From NCBI GenBank assembly GCA_934167935.1, contig CAKPMH010000004.1:1-64000 (forward strand): a stretch of DNA of 64,000 nucleotides. The letters run 5' to 3'. A model generated the notes under the pieces. The model was not told where the DNA came from. It saw only the letters and a list, made by a program, of their open reading frames with translations, and searched no databases. Source of the stretch: an uncultured Bacilli bacterium. GTDB taxonomy: Bacteria > Bacillota_I > Bacilli_A > RF39 > UBA660. A program made the position numbers and the translations under genes. Shown here in pieces: positions 34,635 to 44,894 of this stretch (position 1 is its first letter; the number at the start of each line of letters is the position of its first letter).

Positions 34635-35846
34635 ATGGAACCTTTAGCAATTATTATGAGACCAAATAAATTAGATGATGTCATAGGCCAAAAACATCTA
34701 ATTGGAGAAAATAAAGTAATAAGAAATTTAGTAAATAACAAAAAAATATTTTCTATGATTTTATATGGAAATCCAGGAATTGGTAAAACTACGCTTGCTC
34801 TTTCTATTGTAAGTGAACTTAATTTAAAATATAGAATGCTAAATGCTGTTATTAATAATAAAAAGGATTTTGAAATTGTTGTTGAAGAAGCTAAAATGTA
34901 TAATGGTATGGTTCTTCTTATGGATGAAATTCATAGATTAAATAAAGATAAGCAAGATTTACTTTTACCATACTTAGAAAGTGGTTTAATTACTTTAATT
35001 GGTATGACTACATCTAATCCTTATCATAAAATTAATCCAGCAATTAGAAGTAGATGTCAAATCTTTGAACTTAAATCTTTATCATTTGATGATGTTGTTT
35101 TAGCTATTAAAAAAGTTATAGAAAAAAATTGCTTAGAAAATTTAAAAATAGATAATGATTCAATCGAATTTATTGCTAAACTTTCTAATGGAGATATTAG
35201 ATATGCATATAATTTACTTGAAGTAGCATATTATTCTACTAATGATTTTAATATTACATTAGATGTTATTAAAAATGTTAATAATAAGCCCGTTTCTTTT
35301 TATGATAATTTAGAAAGTGGACATTATGATGTTATTAGTGCTTTTCAAAAATCTATTAGAGGAAGTGATGTTAATGCCTCACTTCACTATTTAGCTAGAC
35401 TTATAGATGCAGGTGATTTAGATATTATTTATAGAAGAATGACTGTTATTGCATATGAGGATATAGGACTTGCTAATCCATCAATTGGTCCTAAAGTTGA
35501 TGCGTGCATTAATGCTTGTGAAAGATTAGGCCTTCCTGAGGCAAGAATTCCTTTAGGTGATATGATAATTGAAATGGCTTTATCTCCTAAATCTAATAGT
35601 GGTCATACTGCTTTAGATGCTGCTTTAAATGATATAAATAAAGGAAATATTGGTAATATACCAGATCATATTAAAACAAATTCTATCACTTATAAATATC
35701 CTCATGATTATCCAAACAGTATTGTTAAACAAGAATATTTACCACAAAATTTAAGAGGAAGAAAATATTATATTCCTAAAGAAACAAGCAGCTATGAAAA
35801 AAGTTTAAAATCAGTTTATGAAAAAATTGATAAAATACTAAAATAA
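34635..35846 (+). CDS. rarA: Replication-associated recombination protein A (AAA ATPase, MgsA)
   Basis: 403 residues. MRPNKLDDVIGQKHLIG is the family start; Walker A YGNPGIGKTT (44-53) and Walker B LLMDEIHR (94-101) follow, then the clamp-loader-like C-terminal domain with AYEDIGLANP and the conserved end YKYPHDYPNSIVKQEYLP. It acts at stalled replication forks. A possible promoter is TTGACA 34587-34592 with TAAAAT 34612-34617 (19-base spacing). One of the few + genes right of dif. Confidence 0.93.
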   Translation: MEPLAIIMRPNKLDDVIGQKHLIGENKVIRNLVNNKKIFSMILYGNPGIGKTTLALSIVSELNLKYRMLNAVINNKKDFEIVVEEAKMYNGMVLLMDEIHRLNKDKQDLLLPYLESGLITLIGMTTSNPYHKINPAIRSRCQIFELKSLSFDDVVLAIKKVIEKNCLENLKIDNDSIEFIAKLSNGDIRYAYNLLEVAYYSTNDFNITLDVIKNVNNKPVSFYDNLESGHYDVISAFQKSIRGSDVNASLHYLARLIDAGDLDIIYRRMTVIAYEDIGLANPSIGPKVDACINACERLGLPEARIPLGDMIIEMALSPKSNSGHTALDAALNDINKGNIGNIPDHIKTNSITYKYPHDYPNSIVKQEYLPQNLRGRKYYIPKETSSYEKSLKSVYEKIDKILK

Positions 35847-35870
35847 AAACTACTATAACAGTAGTTTTTT
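35847..35870. terminator. Bidirectional terminator, rarA / pilus operon
   Basis: AAACTACT pairs with AGTAGTTT over a 5-base loop with a T-run, between convergent genes. Confidence 0.8.
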
Positions 35871-36651
35871 AATTTTTAATTAATTTATTAACGTCTATAT
35901 CATAAATAGTAGTGCCATCTGCTAAATTTAACTTAAAGTTATAAATTCTACCCTTAAAATACTCACAATTTGTCCAACTTGTTTTTCCAATATAATTAAA
36001 ATTTCTTTCTGTATTAATGATTTGCTGTGTTGATGAAGTACTATAGAATTCTTCCCCATTAACAAAATATTTAATATCATAATTATCCGAATTTTTTATG
36101 CATCTTATTTCTATATTATAAGTTTTATTAATTTCTAACAATTTATCTGAAACATGATCTTTTCCTGTTGTTCCTAAATACATATATAACGCAATGTTAC
36201 CTGTTTTGTAATAATTTTCAAAGCCAATATTATTACTTTGAAAACCATTTCCTATTTCAAAAATTTTTGAAAAATATTTAAATTCATCCCATCTTGCTTT
36301 AAAAGTAACTATAAAACCAGATTTTATATCAATGCTAGATGATAAATTTTCTAATTGAATATGATCATCAATTCCATCAAAATTAAAATAATAATCTTTA
36401 TTTTCATCTTTTTTTATTTCAACACCATTGTTTAATGATTTTATTTTTTGTTTTTGTAATCTTTTATTGAAAGCATCATACATATCATCACTTGATTTAA
36501 TTTTATTATATAATTCATTTAATGCGCTTTCTACTGTGGTATTTTTATATGCTACCTCACTAGCTAAATATTTGGCTGTTGCATATACAGTACTAGATAT
36601 GCAAACAATTGCTGTTATAGCAATTATTGTTATTGTTTTAATATTTTTCAT
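35869..36651 (-). CDS. Pilus-operon anchored protein with LamG/ConA-like domain
   Basis: The ATG at 36649-36651 (7 bases after GGAGA) gives 260 residues. Residues 1-25 are a signal anchor ending VYATAKYLAS. Then comes the module AYKNTTVESALNELY (about 33-47), shared by four other proteins here. A beta-rich domain follows: YYFNFDGIDDHIQLENL, GFIVTFKARW and FNYIGKTSWTNCEYFKGRI are typical of LamG/concanavalin-like carbohydrate-binding domains. It is the last gene of the pilus operon. Possibly a pilus-associated adhesin. Confidence 0.75.
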   Translation of the reverse strand: MKNIKTITIIAITAIVCISSTVYATAKYLASEVAYKNTTVESALNELYNKIKSSDDMYDAFNKRLQKQKIKSLNNGVEIKKDENKDYYFNFDGIDDHIQLENLSSSIDIKSGFIVTFKARWDEFKYFSKIFEIGNGFQSNNIGFENYYKTGNIALYMYLGTTGKDHVSDKLLEINKTYNIEIRCIKNSDNYDIKYFVNGEEFYSTSSTQQIINTERNFNYIGKTSWTNCEYFKGRIYNFKLNLADGTTIYDIDVNKLIKN

Positions 36652-36653
36652 AT

Positions 36654-37157
36654 TTATTCTCCATATAAAGAATCTAGTGCCTCTTCTACTGTTGATACTT
36701 TCCAATTAGAATCAGATGGTGTAAATGAAACATCTTTTGAGTTAATTTCTACAATTTCTGCAGCACAATCACTACCTTTAACAGCTGCTTTTGAACCATC
36801 GTAAATTACTTTATAACTATTTATACATAAATCAGCATATGAAACACGACCTTTAGTAATTTTTACTTTACCACCATTTGGTTTTGTTCCTTTTACTTCT
36901 ACATTTATTTGTGATACAGGAATACCTTCTTCTGTTGTTGTATCTTCTATTTTTGTATATTTTTTATTCATTTCTGCCATTGTATTATTATATTCAATAG
37001 CTTTTATATATCCATATGCAGAATCAACTGCAGCTGATTTTTTTGCATTGTTTATCATATTTAATACAATAGGTGTTGCAATCAATGCTATTATAGCAAG
37101 TATTACTATTACTGCTAGTAATTCTAATAATGTAAATCCTTTTTTATTTGTTTTCAT
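36654..37157 (-). CDS. Major type IV pilin (ComGC/PilA-like)
   Basis: 167 residues. Leader MKTNKK and cleavage site GFTLLELLAVIVILAIIALI (Glu at +5) are class III prepilin hallmarks, followed by the pilin helix TPIVLNMINNAKKSAAVDSAY. Two Cys (CINSYKVIYDG, SDCAAE) may form the D-loop disulphide. Its very C-terminus, KDVSFTPSDSN then STVEEALDSLYGE, is the same module found in the anchored proteins of this operon. The best major pilin candidate. Confidence 0.9.
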   Translation of the reverse strand: MKTNKKGFTLLELLAVIVILAIIALIATPIVLNMINNAKKSAAVDSAYGYIKAIEYNNTMAEMNKKYTKIEDTTTEEGIPVSQINVEVKGTKPNGGKVKITKGRVSYADLCINSYKVIYDGSKAAVKGSDCAAEIVEINSKDVSFTPSDSNWKVSTVEEALDSLYGE

Positions 37158-37178
37158 TTAAATAACCTCTTTCTTTTA

Positions 37179-37682
37179 TTAATTATATTTAAATTTTAAA
37201 GTTATTGTTTTTCCAATTGGAATTATTTCTTTTACAGTGTTATAACTAAAGAAATTAATTGCATTATCAGTGCGATTTGAACTGCCAATGTAAAATGCAT
37301 ATTCCCTATTTTCGTCATTTACAACAAATTTATTATTAATTTTTGGCAAACCTGTAAATAGTAGCCAAATATTATTTCCTGTTAATTCAACTTTTGTTTT
37401 AAATGTTATATTAACCCATGTTACTTTATTTTTATCTGTGTAATATCCACCATTTAAAATGGTAACTCTATCTTTATAAATTGTTAATCCATCTTGTGTA
37501 TATGGTTTATTTGAATAATTATCATTTACTTTATATAAATCATTTAATGCATTTTCTACAGTAGTATTTTTATATGTAATATCACTTGATGAATATTTAT
37601 TTGCTGCATATACAGAAATAACACTAACTGATAATCCAATAAATATTCCTATAATTAAGTTTTTATTAAAATATTTTTTCAT
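37179..37682 (-). CDS. Pilus-operon anchored protein with TVxxALxxLY module (167 residues)
   Basis: Signal anchor at residues 9-26 (LIIGIFIGLSVSVISVYA), then DITYKNTTVENALNDLY (about 34-50), then a beta-rich domain of about 110 residues of unknown fold (KVTWVNITFKTKVELTG, KTITLKFKYN). No prepilin cleavage site. Probably exposed on the cell surface together with the pilus. Starts 20 bases after the preceding gene's stop. Confidence 0.7.
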   Translation of the reverse strand: MKKYFNKNLIIGIFIGLSVSVISVYAANKYSSSDITYKNTTVENALNDLYKVNDNYSNKPYTQDGLTIYKDRVTILNGGYYTDKNKVTWVNITFKTKVELTGNNIWLLFTGLPKINNKFVVNDENREYAFYIGSSNRTDNAINFFSYNTVKEIIPIGKTITLKFKYN

Positions 37683-37702
37683 GCTTAAACTCCCTTTTAT
37701 AT

Positions 37703-38158
37703 TTATTTACAAGCAATATAATATACTTGATATTCATATTTATATCTTTGCCAACTAGTGGTATATGATGTTGTTAATACACCATCTTTTATTGAAACAC
37801 GATCATTAGCATCTACTCCATTATTAGAACCTTTCCATGTATACATAAAACTACTATTTATATTTTTATCATAAACATTAAAATCATATTCACTTCCTAG
37901 CATATGATTAAACATCATTTGTGATGGCTGAAATCCTATATCAATTGTTAATTGCGTATTTGCTTCATGTTTAACACTTCCAGTAACACATTCTGAATTA
38001 CCTTTACTATTATATAGTTCATCTAGTGCTTTATCTACCGTAGTATTTTTATATGTAACGTCACTTGCTAAATACTTAGTTGTAGCATATACTGTACCAG
38101 ATATACAAATAATTGCTGTTATAACAATTGCTAATATCATTTTAATATTTTTTTTCAT
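37703..38158 (-). CDS. Pilus-operon anchored protein with TVxxALxxLY module (151 residues)
   Basis: Signal anchor (about 5-25, ending VYATTKYLAS), then DVTYKNTTVDKALDELY and a beta-rich C-terminal domain with two Cys (ECVTGSVKHEANTQLTIDIG to the final YYIACK). The first 50 residues closely resemble the 260-residue paralogue, so these genes arose by duplication with exchanged C-terminal domains. Confidence 0.7.
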   Translation of the reverse strand: MKKNIKMILAIVITAIICISGTVYATTKYLASDVTYKNTTVDKALDELYNSKGNSECVTGSVKHEANTQLTIDIGFQPSQMMFNHMLGSEYDFNVYDKNINSSFMYTWKGSNNGVDANDRVSIKDGVLTTSYTTSWQRYKYEYQVYYIACK

Positions 38159-38170
38159 TTTTTATCTCCT

Positions 38171-38938
38171 TTATTTTATTGTAAGTAAATTAATTAAAGT
38201 GTTAAAATCAAATTTAGTTAAAACAATTATAATAGCGGATATTGCCAAAAAAGGTCCAAATGGAATTTCATGACTATTATTTTTTTTAAGTAAAATAAGT
38301 GATATAGGAAGTCCTATAAATGATGCTAAACAAATACTTATACATGAAGTTGGCCAACCAAGTACTAAACCATATATAAACATTAGTTTAATATCTCCAC
38401 CGCCCATTGATTCTTTTTTAAACATAAAATCTCCAAATTTTTTTATAGTAAACATTATAATAAACATTATAATTCCGTTTAATATTGATTTTAATACGAG
38501 TGATAACCCACCTTTTATAAACAATTCTATAACAAGTAAAATTGTTGTTGTAATTAATAATTCATCTGGAATAATCATTGTTTGATAATCACTAATTATA
38601 ACAATTAAAAGCATTGATATAAATGTAATTGAAATTAAACAAGATATAGAAAATCCAAATACTAAATAAGATAATGCAAACATAACTCCTGTTAAAAATT
38701 CAAAAATTGTATAAAACCAAGAAATTTTTGCTTTACAATTTTTACATTTTCCACCTTGCAATAAAAATGAAAAAATAGGAATTAATTCGATTGCTGATAA
38801 TCTATGATTACATTTTGTACAATGAGAAGGAGGAAATGCAATTGATTCCCCCCTAGGAAGTCTATATCCAACTACGTTGTAAAAAGACCCAAGTATTGTA
38901 CCAAATATAAAGAACATAACTGTAAAATATACTTCCAT
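38171..38938 (-). CDS. pilD: Prepilin peptidase / N-methyltransferase
   Basis: The ATG at 38938 behind AAAGGAG gives 255 residues starting MEVYFTVMFFIFGTILGSFYNV; upstream codons in frame overlap pilC. The cytoplasmic zinc-binding loop has CTKCNHRLS and CKNCKAKISW. The two catalytic Asp are in ISDYQTMIIPDEL and MGGGDIKLM. It cleaves and methylates the prepilins here and those at 6.1-8.5 kb. Confidence 0.95.
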   Translation of the reverse strand: MEVYFTVMFFIFGTILGSFYNVVGYRLPRGESIAFPPSHCTKCNHRLSAIELIPIFSFLLQGGKCKNCKAKISWFYTIFEFLTGVMFALSYLVFGFSISCLISITFISMLLIVIISDYQTMIIPDELLITTTILLVIELFIKGGLSLVLKSILNGIIMFIIMFTIKKFGDFMFKKESMGGGDIKLMFIYGLVLGWPTSCISICLASFIGLPISLILLKKNNSHEIPFGPFLAISAIIIVLTKFDFNTLINLLTIK

Positions 38939-38948
38939 AAATTCTCCT

Positions 38949-40898
38949 TTACTCCATATCTTGAACTGCAGAATACATCTGGAACATAGGAACAATAATA
39001 GATAAAATTATAATACCTACACCAGCAGTTAAAAATATTGTTAAAATTGGCTCAATAAATGTTTTAAGCCTTGTAACTGTGTTTTTATGTAAATCCTGAT
39101 AGTAAAGTGAAACCTTCTCCATCATTTCAGATAATTCTCCTGTTGCTTCTCCTGTTACAATCATTTCATATGCAGGAACTGGAAATGCCCAGTGATCTTT
39201 AAAGGCATCAGATATTTTACCACCTCTTGCTAAATTAGATATTGTATCTAAAATAAGCATTTTATAAATTTCATTATTTGTAATTTTATTTAATATTTCC
39301 ATACAATCTGTTATAGGAACATTATGAGCTAGTAATGATGAGAATGTCTTAGTAAATAATGTTACTTCATTATATATGATAACATTTTTAAATACTGGCA
39401 TTTTCATAACCATCCATTGACATAATGTTCTAAATATTTTAATTTTTTTATAGCAATAAATTAATAATATTATAACTAGGACTATACATAATAAAAGCAA
39501 GAACCATTTTTTCTTTAAGAAAGCACTCATTTTAAGTATAATAACTGTTATAGTTGGTAATTCTGTATCCATTGACTCATATATTTCTACAAATTGTGGT
39601 ACTACGAAAACCATTACAAATATCATAACAGCTATTGCAAAAACAAATACTAATGTTGGATATGTCATAGCTGTAATCATTTGTTTTCTAGATGCTTCTA
39701 CTTCAGAATAATAATTTGCCATATCATCTAAAACTTCTGGAAGTGATCCAGTCATTTCAGCTGTTTTTACCATATTTATAAGTAATTTAGGGAATGCTAC
39801 ATCTTGCATTTCCATTGCTGAACTAAAGCTTTCTCCAATTGTTAATTCATATATAACAGCTCTAAATATTTTTTGATATTTTTTATTTTTATATTGTCTT
39901 GCTACTATTCTTAATGCTTCTACTAATGGGATACCTGCTTTAATATAAGTAGATAGTTGAGTTAAAAAGAATATTAAATCTTTATTTTTAAATTTTGTTT
40001 TATTTGTACTAGTATTACTATGTAATATTTGAATCATTTTGTTTGTTTTAATGCTATATACTTCATATCCTTCACTTAATAAATAAGAATGTACTTCAAC
40101 TTTAGAATAAGCATTAAAATAATCTTTTACTATTTTTCCATTTAAATCTTTAGCAACATATTCATATAATACTTTTTTTTCACTTTTAACGGCATCTGCT
40201 CCTTCATAATCAATTAAAAGCGTTTGTCTTTTCATATCTTTTTTATTTCTTATATCTTTAGAAAAAATGTTATTTTTAAATTTTTTACCTATTTTTGCAA
40301 ATAATAATGGAATAATTAATAAAACTTTTTTTATTTTTTTACTGAATGGTTCTTTTGTAATTTTAACATCTTTATTTACATAAGCTTCTGAATCAAGTTT
40401 TTTTCTTAAATTTCTTTTTAAAGCAGCTTTCTTCTTTTTTTCAGCTTCTTTTATATAATTTAAAACTACATCATCAATTACATTATTATTTATTTGTTTT
40501 ATATTTATATTTTTTTCTTCATTAATTAAATTTTTTGGTTCATTTTTTATAATTTCTTTTTTTTCTTCTTTAGATTTTATTTTTTTATTTTTTTCTTTTT
40601 TTTCTACAACTTTAATATCTTTAGTTTTCTTTTCTTTTTTCTTTTTTAAATTATTTTTATTTTTATTTTTAAATGGTTTTATTATTATATGAATTATATA
40701 TAATAATCCATCTTTTGCTTTTTTTAAGAAATTTACATTAATATATAATACATATAATATACCCGTAAACATATATTTTATAAATTTAAATAATAAATTA
40801 GCAATAAAAAACACCCCTACAAATGGATAAGTTATAATTTTTGCAACAGAAAAATTAGCTGTTTTTAAATTGTTTTTTTGCATATTTATATACACCAT
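38949..40898 (-). CDS. pilC: Type IV pilus inner-membrane platform protein PilC/GspF with N-terminal extension
   Basis: 649 residues against about 400 usual. Residues 1-80 contain hydrophobic segments (TYPFVGVFFIANLLF, GILYVLYINV); 80-260 are extremely Lys/Glu-rich and probably coiled or disordered. The T2SSF domains follow: FLTQLSTYIKAGIPLVEALR, then membrane helices, then TLFTKTFSSLLAHNVPITDCM and the C-terminal TGELSEMMEKVSLYYQDLH. The start ATG has GGGAG 5 bases before it. It is the first gene of the pilus operon. Confidence 0.9.
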   Translation of the reverse strand: MVYINMQKNNLKTANFSVAKIITYPFVGVFFIANLLFKFIKYMFTGILYVLYINVNFLKKAKDGLLYIIHIIIKPFKNKNKNNLKKKKEKKTKDIKVVEKKEKNKKIKSKEEKKEIIKNEPKNLINEEKNINIKQINNNVIDDVVLNYIKEAEKKKKAALKRNLRKKLDSEAYVNKDVKITKEPFSKKIKKVLLIIPLLFAKIGKKFKNNIFSKDIRNKKDMKRQTLLIDYEGADAVKSEKKVLYEYVAKDLNGKIVKDYFNAYSKVEVHSYLLSEGYEVYSIKTNKMIQILHSNTSTNKTKFKNKDLIFFLTQLSTYIKAGIPLVEALRIVARQYKNKKYQKIFRAVIYELTIGESFSSAMEMQDVAFPKLLINMVKTAEMTGSLPEVLDDMANYYSEVEASRKQMITAMTYPTLVFVFAIAVMIFVMVFVVPQFVEIYESMDTELPTITVIILKMSAFLKKKWFLLLLCIVLVIILLIYCYKKIKIFRTLCQWMVMKMPVFKNVIIYNEVTLFTKTFSSLLAHNVPITDCMEILNKITNNEIYKMLILDTISNLARGGKISDAFKDHWAFPVPAYEMIVTGEATGELSEMMEKVSLYYQDLHKNTVTRLKTFIEPILTIFLTAGVGIIILSIIVPMFQMYSAVQDME

Positions 40899-41000
40899 CC
40901 ATTCTCCCTTTATTATTCTACTATTAAAATTATAACATACTTTTTATAAATGTAAAACATTTTTTTAAAATATCATATAATAATTTAGAAAGGAGGGCTT

Positions 41001-41354
41001 ATGAATTATTATAATCCGTATTATGCTTATCCATATATAACAAGTGCCGCATCTAAACCAGGTATTTTAAGAGGATTATTTAGTGGTTTAAAAGGAATTA
41101 ATTTTTCATCTATTTTATCTGGAACACAAAAAACGCTTGGTATTGTAAACCAAACTATTCCTTTAGTAAAACAAGCAACTCCTGTTTTTAAAAACGCAAA
41201 AACAATGTTTAAAGTGATGAATGAATTTAAAAAAGTTGATATTCCAGTAAAAAATAAAGTAAATTTAAATAACAAAGAAAATAATATTAAAGCAGAAGTA
41301 AATGATTATGTTAATGATACTAAACTAAACGAGGGGCCTACATTTTTTTTATAA
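41001..41354 (+). CDS. yqfQ: YqfQ/VrrA-like spore protein
   Basis: 117 residues behind AAAGGAGGG. N-terminal Tyr/Pro-rich start (MNYYNPYYAYPY), then ILRGLFSGLKGINFSSIL and GTQKTLGIVNQTIPLVKQATP, which match the pattern of the YqfQ (VrrA) family, with alternating hydrophobic helices before a charged tail. In Bacillus yqfQ lies close to trmK (yqfN), rpoD and dnaG, as here. Family assignment is from motif memory and synteny. Confidence 0.7.
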   Translation: MNYYNPYYAYPYITSAASKPGILRGLFSGLKGINFSSILSGTQKTLGIVNQTIPLVKQATPVFKNAKTMFKVMNEFKKVDIPVKNKVNLNNKENNIKAEVNDYVNDTKLNEGPTFFL

Positions 41355-41375
41355 GAGAACTAAATGTTCTTTTTT
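41353..41375. terminator. Bidirectional terminator, yqfQ / trmK
   Basis: AGAAC and GTTCT around TAAAT, extended by AA/TT pairs and a T6 run, between convergent genes. Confidence 0.7.
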
Positions 41376-42012
41376 ATATTTTTTTATTTAAGTAATTATT
41401 TTCTATTTTTATTTTAATTTTTTTTATTATATATTTATTTGGTATTTTATTATAAATAATATTATTTTTGCTTATTAAGTATTTTATATATTCTTTATTA
41501 TCAAAATTAATACCACATTTATAATCAAAATAATTATATTTTTTATAACCTTTTTTAAATTTAATTATAGTGTAATATTTAGATTTATCTTTAATATTAA
41601 CTTCTTTATCTATAAAAAAACCTAATTTATTTATTTTTTTTCTAATATTATATAAATCGTTATTTGATTGAATAATTAAATTATCTATTTTTTTATATTC
41701 ACTTTTTTTTATTATATTTAGTATTGTACTAGCACCCATACCACATATAACAATTGTGTTATTTTCATCTATAAAAACATTAGAAAGGCCATCACTTATA
41801 ATGGTTTTAATATCATTTTCTAAATTATATTTTTTAATATTATTTTTAGCACTTTCTAAAGCATTATTGTTTACATCAATTGCTACACAATTATTTTTTT
41901 TATTTAGTGTTAAATATATATCGATTAATGCGTGATCACAACCAATATCATAAACAGTTGTTTTATCATCTATTAAACTTACAATTGTATTTAATCTTTT
42001 AGTAAGCTTCAT
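41374..42012 (-). CDS. trmK: tRNA (adenine(22)-N1)-methyltransferase
   Basis: 212 residues. SAM-binding motif I is TVYDIGCDHALIDIYL, followed by CVAIDVNNNALESAKNN and the TrmK motif ICGMGASTILNII. The C-terminal half is Lys/Asn-rich. The gene overlaps the rpoD stop (TAATG), and the rpoD-trmK pairing is conserved in Bacillota. Confidence 0.92.
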   Translation of the reverse strand: MKLTKRLNTIVSLIDDKTTVYDIGCDHALIDIYLTLNKKNNCVAIDVNNNALESAKNNIKKYNLENDIKTIISDGLSNVFIDENNTIVICGMGASTILNIIKKSEYKKIDNLIIQSNNDLYNIRKKINKLGFFIDKEVNIKDKSKYYTIIKFKKGYKKYNYFDYKCGINFDNKEYIKYLISKNNIIYNKIPNKYIIKKIKIKIENNYLNKKI

Positions 42013-43091
42013 TAGTCACCCATATAATCTTTTAGTTTTCTAGAACGTGAAGGATGTCTTAATTTTCTTAATGCTTTTGCTTCTATTTGACGTATTCTCT
42101 CTCTTGTAACACCGAACATTTGACCAACTTCTTCTAGAGTTCTTGATTTTCCATCTTCAAGTCCAAATCTAAGTCTTATTACTTTTTCTTCTCTTTCTGT
42201 TAGTGTTTGTAGTACTTCTGAAATTTCATCTTTTAGAAGTTCATTTGTTGCATATTCTTCTGGGCTTACATTTCTCTCATCTTTTATGAAATCTCCTAAG
42301 TGAGAATCATCTTCTTCTCCAATTGGAGTTTCTAGACTAACTGGTTCTTGACTGATTTTATATATTTCTCTTATTTTATCTACTGACATATTCATTTTTT
42401 TAGCTAATTCTTCTTCACTTGGTTCTCTATTAAGTTCAAGTGTTAATTGTCTTTGAATACGAGCTAATTTATTTATTGTTTCAACCATATGAACAGGAAC
42501 TCTTATTGTTCTTGCTTGATCAGCTATTGCTCTTGTTATTGCTTGTCTAATCCACCAAGTTGCATATGTTGAAAATTTGTATCCTTTTGATACGTCAAAT
42601 TTATCTACGGCTTTCATAAGTCCAATATTTCCTTCTTGAATTAAATCTAGAAAAAGCATTCCTCTTCCTACATATCTTTTAGCTATACTAACTACTAGTC
42701 TTAAGTTTGCTTCTGCAAGTTCTGCTTTTGCTGTTTCATCTCCTAGAAGTATACGATCTGCAAGTGCTAATTCTTCATCCATAGAAAGTAATTTAATTTG
42801 TCCTATTTCTTTTAAATACATTCTAACAGGATCATTTATTGTTAAATCTTTTGTTAAAATATTATCATCAAGTAATAATCCATCATCTGTTTCATCGTCA
42901 TCTTCTTCTTCTGATACTATTTTAATACCATTTTCATTAAACAAATTATATAATTCATCTAATTCTTCATTTGTAAGTTCTAATCCTTTTAATGAATTAG
43001 CTAGTTCTTCATAAGTTAAAGTCCCTTTCTTTTTACCATTTTTTAATAATTCTTCTTTTCTTTCTTCAAATGTTTTAATTTCATTTACCAT
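42012..43091 (-). CDS. rpoD: Primary sigma factor (sigma-A)
   Basis: 359 residues, near the Bacillus length. Region 1.2 [16 protein letters not shown], region 2 [35 protein letters not shown] and [16 protein letters not shown], region 4.2 [29 protein letters not shown]. An acidic stretch ([10 protein letters not shown]) links region 1.1. Part of the dnaG-rpoD-trmK operon. Confidence 0.98.
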   Translation of the reverse strand: MVNEIKTFEERKEELLKNGKKKGTLTYEELANSLKGLELTNEELDELYNLFNENGIKIVSEEEDDDETDDGLLLDDNILTKDLTINDPVRMYLKEIGQIKLLSMDEELALADRILLGDETAKAELAEANLRLVVSIAKRYVGRGMLFLDLIQEGNIGLMKAVDKFDVSKGYKFSTYATWWIRQAITRAIADQARTIRVPVHMVETINKLARIQRQLTLELNREPSEEELAKKMNMSVDKIREIYKISQEPVSLETPIGEEDDSHLGDFIKDERNVSPEEYATNELLKDEISEVLQTLTEREEKVIRLRFGLEDGKSRTLEEVGQMFGVTRERIRQIEAKALRKLRHPSRSRKLKDYMGD

Positions 43092-43092
43092 A

Positions 43093-44844
43093 TTATTCCC
43101 CTACCTCACAATTTATTTTATTTATTTCTAATATTTTTTCAGCATATTCTGCTTTTTTTAATGGATCTAGTTCCATTTTCATTAAATCTTTAAGTCTTTT
43201 ACTTTCAACTTTAATATTATAATTTTTTATTGTTTTTATATAATCTAAGATTTCTTCATTTGTATATTCATCTTTTAAATTAAGCAAATTTATTTCTTTT
43301 ATCGTATTTATTAATTCTTGATCATCTTTAAGTGAAATCATTAAATCTGAAATATTTATATAATCATTATTTTTATAAAAATAAGTTATTTCAAATGCTA
43401 ATTTTCGGTATTTATCTGTTGGCATATATCCAATATTATTTTGATACATTTTAATTACATTAGTACTTTCTAACATATAATATAAAAGATATTGTTCAGC
43501 TTTTATATACATATTAGTTTTTGGTAATTTAATTGTCTTTTTTATAACTATATTTTTTTCTTTACTTTTAATTTTACTTCTTAAAAATTCTATATCAAGT
43601 GATGACTCGTTACTTAGTTTTTTTAGTGTTACTTCTCTTAAAACATCATCTTCTATATTATTTAATTCATCTATAATTAAATTAACATAAGAAGACATAT
43701 CTACTGAATTATTTAAATCTTTTCCTTTTTTTAAATAATTTAATTTAAAATCCATTATACTAATTGGATTTTCTATTTTATTTATAAATTTTTCTTTACC
43801 ATATTTTAGTATATATTCATCTGGATCTAAATTTTCTTCTAATCTTACTATTTTAGGATTAATACCTAACCTCATAAGTTCATTACTACATGAATATGTT
43901 GCTTTAGCACCTGCTTCGTCTCCATCAAAACATAATATTATATTTTTAGCCATACGTTTTAAGAGATTTGCTTGTTCTTTTGTTACAGCTGTTCCCATAC
44001 TAACTACAACATTTTTAACACCTATACTATAAGCTCTAAACAAATCCATAAATCCTTCCATAATAATTACAGAACCTTTTATTCTTGCTTCTTCACGAGC
44101 TAATTTATAATTGTATAAAATTTCACCTTTTTTAAATATTTCTGTTTCTTCTGTATTTTTATATTTTGATGGTTTATTATCATAATATTTTTTATATATT
44201 CTTCCGCTAAAACCAATTATTTTATCATTTAAATCTGTTATTGGAATCATTATTCTATCATAGAAAGAATCATACATATTAAGTCCATCTTTGATAACTA
44301 AACCACTATTTATTAATTTATTTTCATCATATTTTTTATGTTTTAATAATTTTGTTAAATTATTATCTTTTAAGGCTAGTCCAATTTTAAATTGTTTAAT
44401 TATATCATCTGTTATATTTCTATCATTTAGATATTTTTTGGCATCGAGTCCATCTTCTGTATTTATATTATTTTGATATAACTTACTAGCAATTTCATAC
44501 ATTTCATATAATTCATTATCTTTTTTCTTTTCTTTTATATTTGATATTTTAAGGTCAATTCCAGCTATATCAGCACACATTTTTAAAGCTTCTATAAAAC
44601 TTATATGTTCATATTCTTCTAAAAAGGTAAAAACAGTTCCGGTTGCTCCACATGAGAAACATGTATATATTTGTTTTTCTCTTGAAACACTCATGCTTGG
44701 ATTTGTGTCATCATGAAATGGACAAACACCAAACAAGTTTTTACCTTTACCTACTAAAGGAATATATTTAGATATAACATCTACTATATCAACACTGTTT
44801 TTTATTTCATTTATTTTTTCTTGATCTATTTTTTGTCCATTCAT
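43093..44844 (-). CDS. dnaG: DNA primase
   Basis: The ATG at 44844 (8 bases after GGGAG) gives 583 residues beginning [20 protein letters not shown]; the frame's upstream GTG overlaps the RBS. CHC2 zinc finger: Cys41, His44, Cys62, Cys65. The TOPRIM core has [17 protein letters not shown] and [14 protein letters not shown]. The C-terminal helicase-binding domain is present. The rpoD gene follows after one base. Confidence 0.97.
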   Translation of the reverse strand: MNGQKIDQEKINEIKNSVDIVDVISKYIPLVGKGKNLFGVCPFHDDTNPSMSVSREKQIYTCFSCGATGTVFTFLEEYEHISFIEALKMCADIAGIDLKISNIKEKKKDNELYEMYEIASKLYQNNINTEDGLDAKKYLNDRNITDDIIKQFKIGLALKDNNLTKLLKHKKYDENKLINSGLVIKDGLNMYDSFYDRIMIPITDLNDKIIGFSGRIYKKYYDNKPSKYKNTEETEIFKKGEILYNYKLAREEARIKGSVIIMEGFMDLFRAYSIGVKNVVVSMGTAVTKEQANLLKRMAKNIILCFDGDEAGAKATYSCSNELMRLGINPKIVRLEENLDPDEYILKYGKEKFINKIENPISIMDFKLNYLKKGKDLNNSVDMSSYVNLIIDELNNIEDDVLREVTLKKLSNESSLDIEFLRSKIKSKEKNIVIKKTIKLPKTNMYIKAEQYLLYYMLESTNVIKMYQNNIGYMPTDKYRKLAFEITYFYKNNDYINISDLMISLKDDQELINTIKEINLLNLKDEYTNEEILDYIKTIKNYNIKVESKRLKDLMKMELDPLKKAEYAEKILEINKINCEVGE

Positions 44845-44894
44845 AAAAAACACTCCCTAATATTAATATACGACAAAAAATTTAAAAACCCTTT

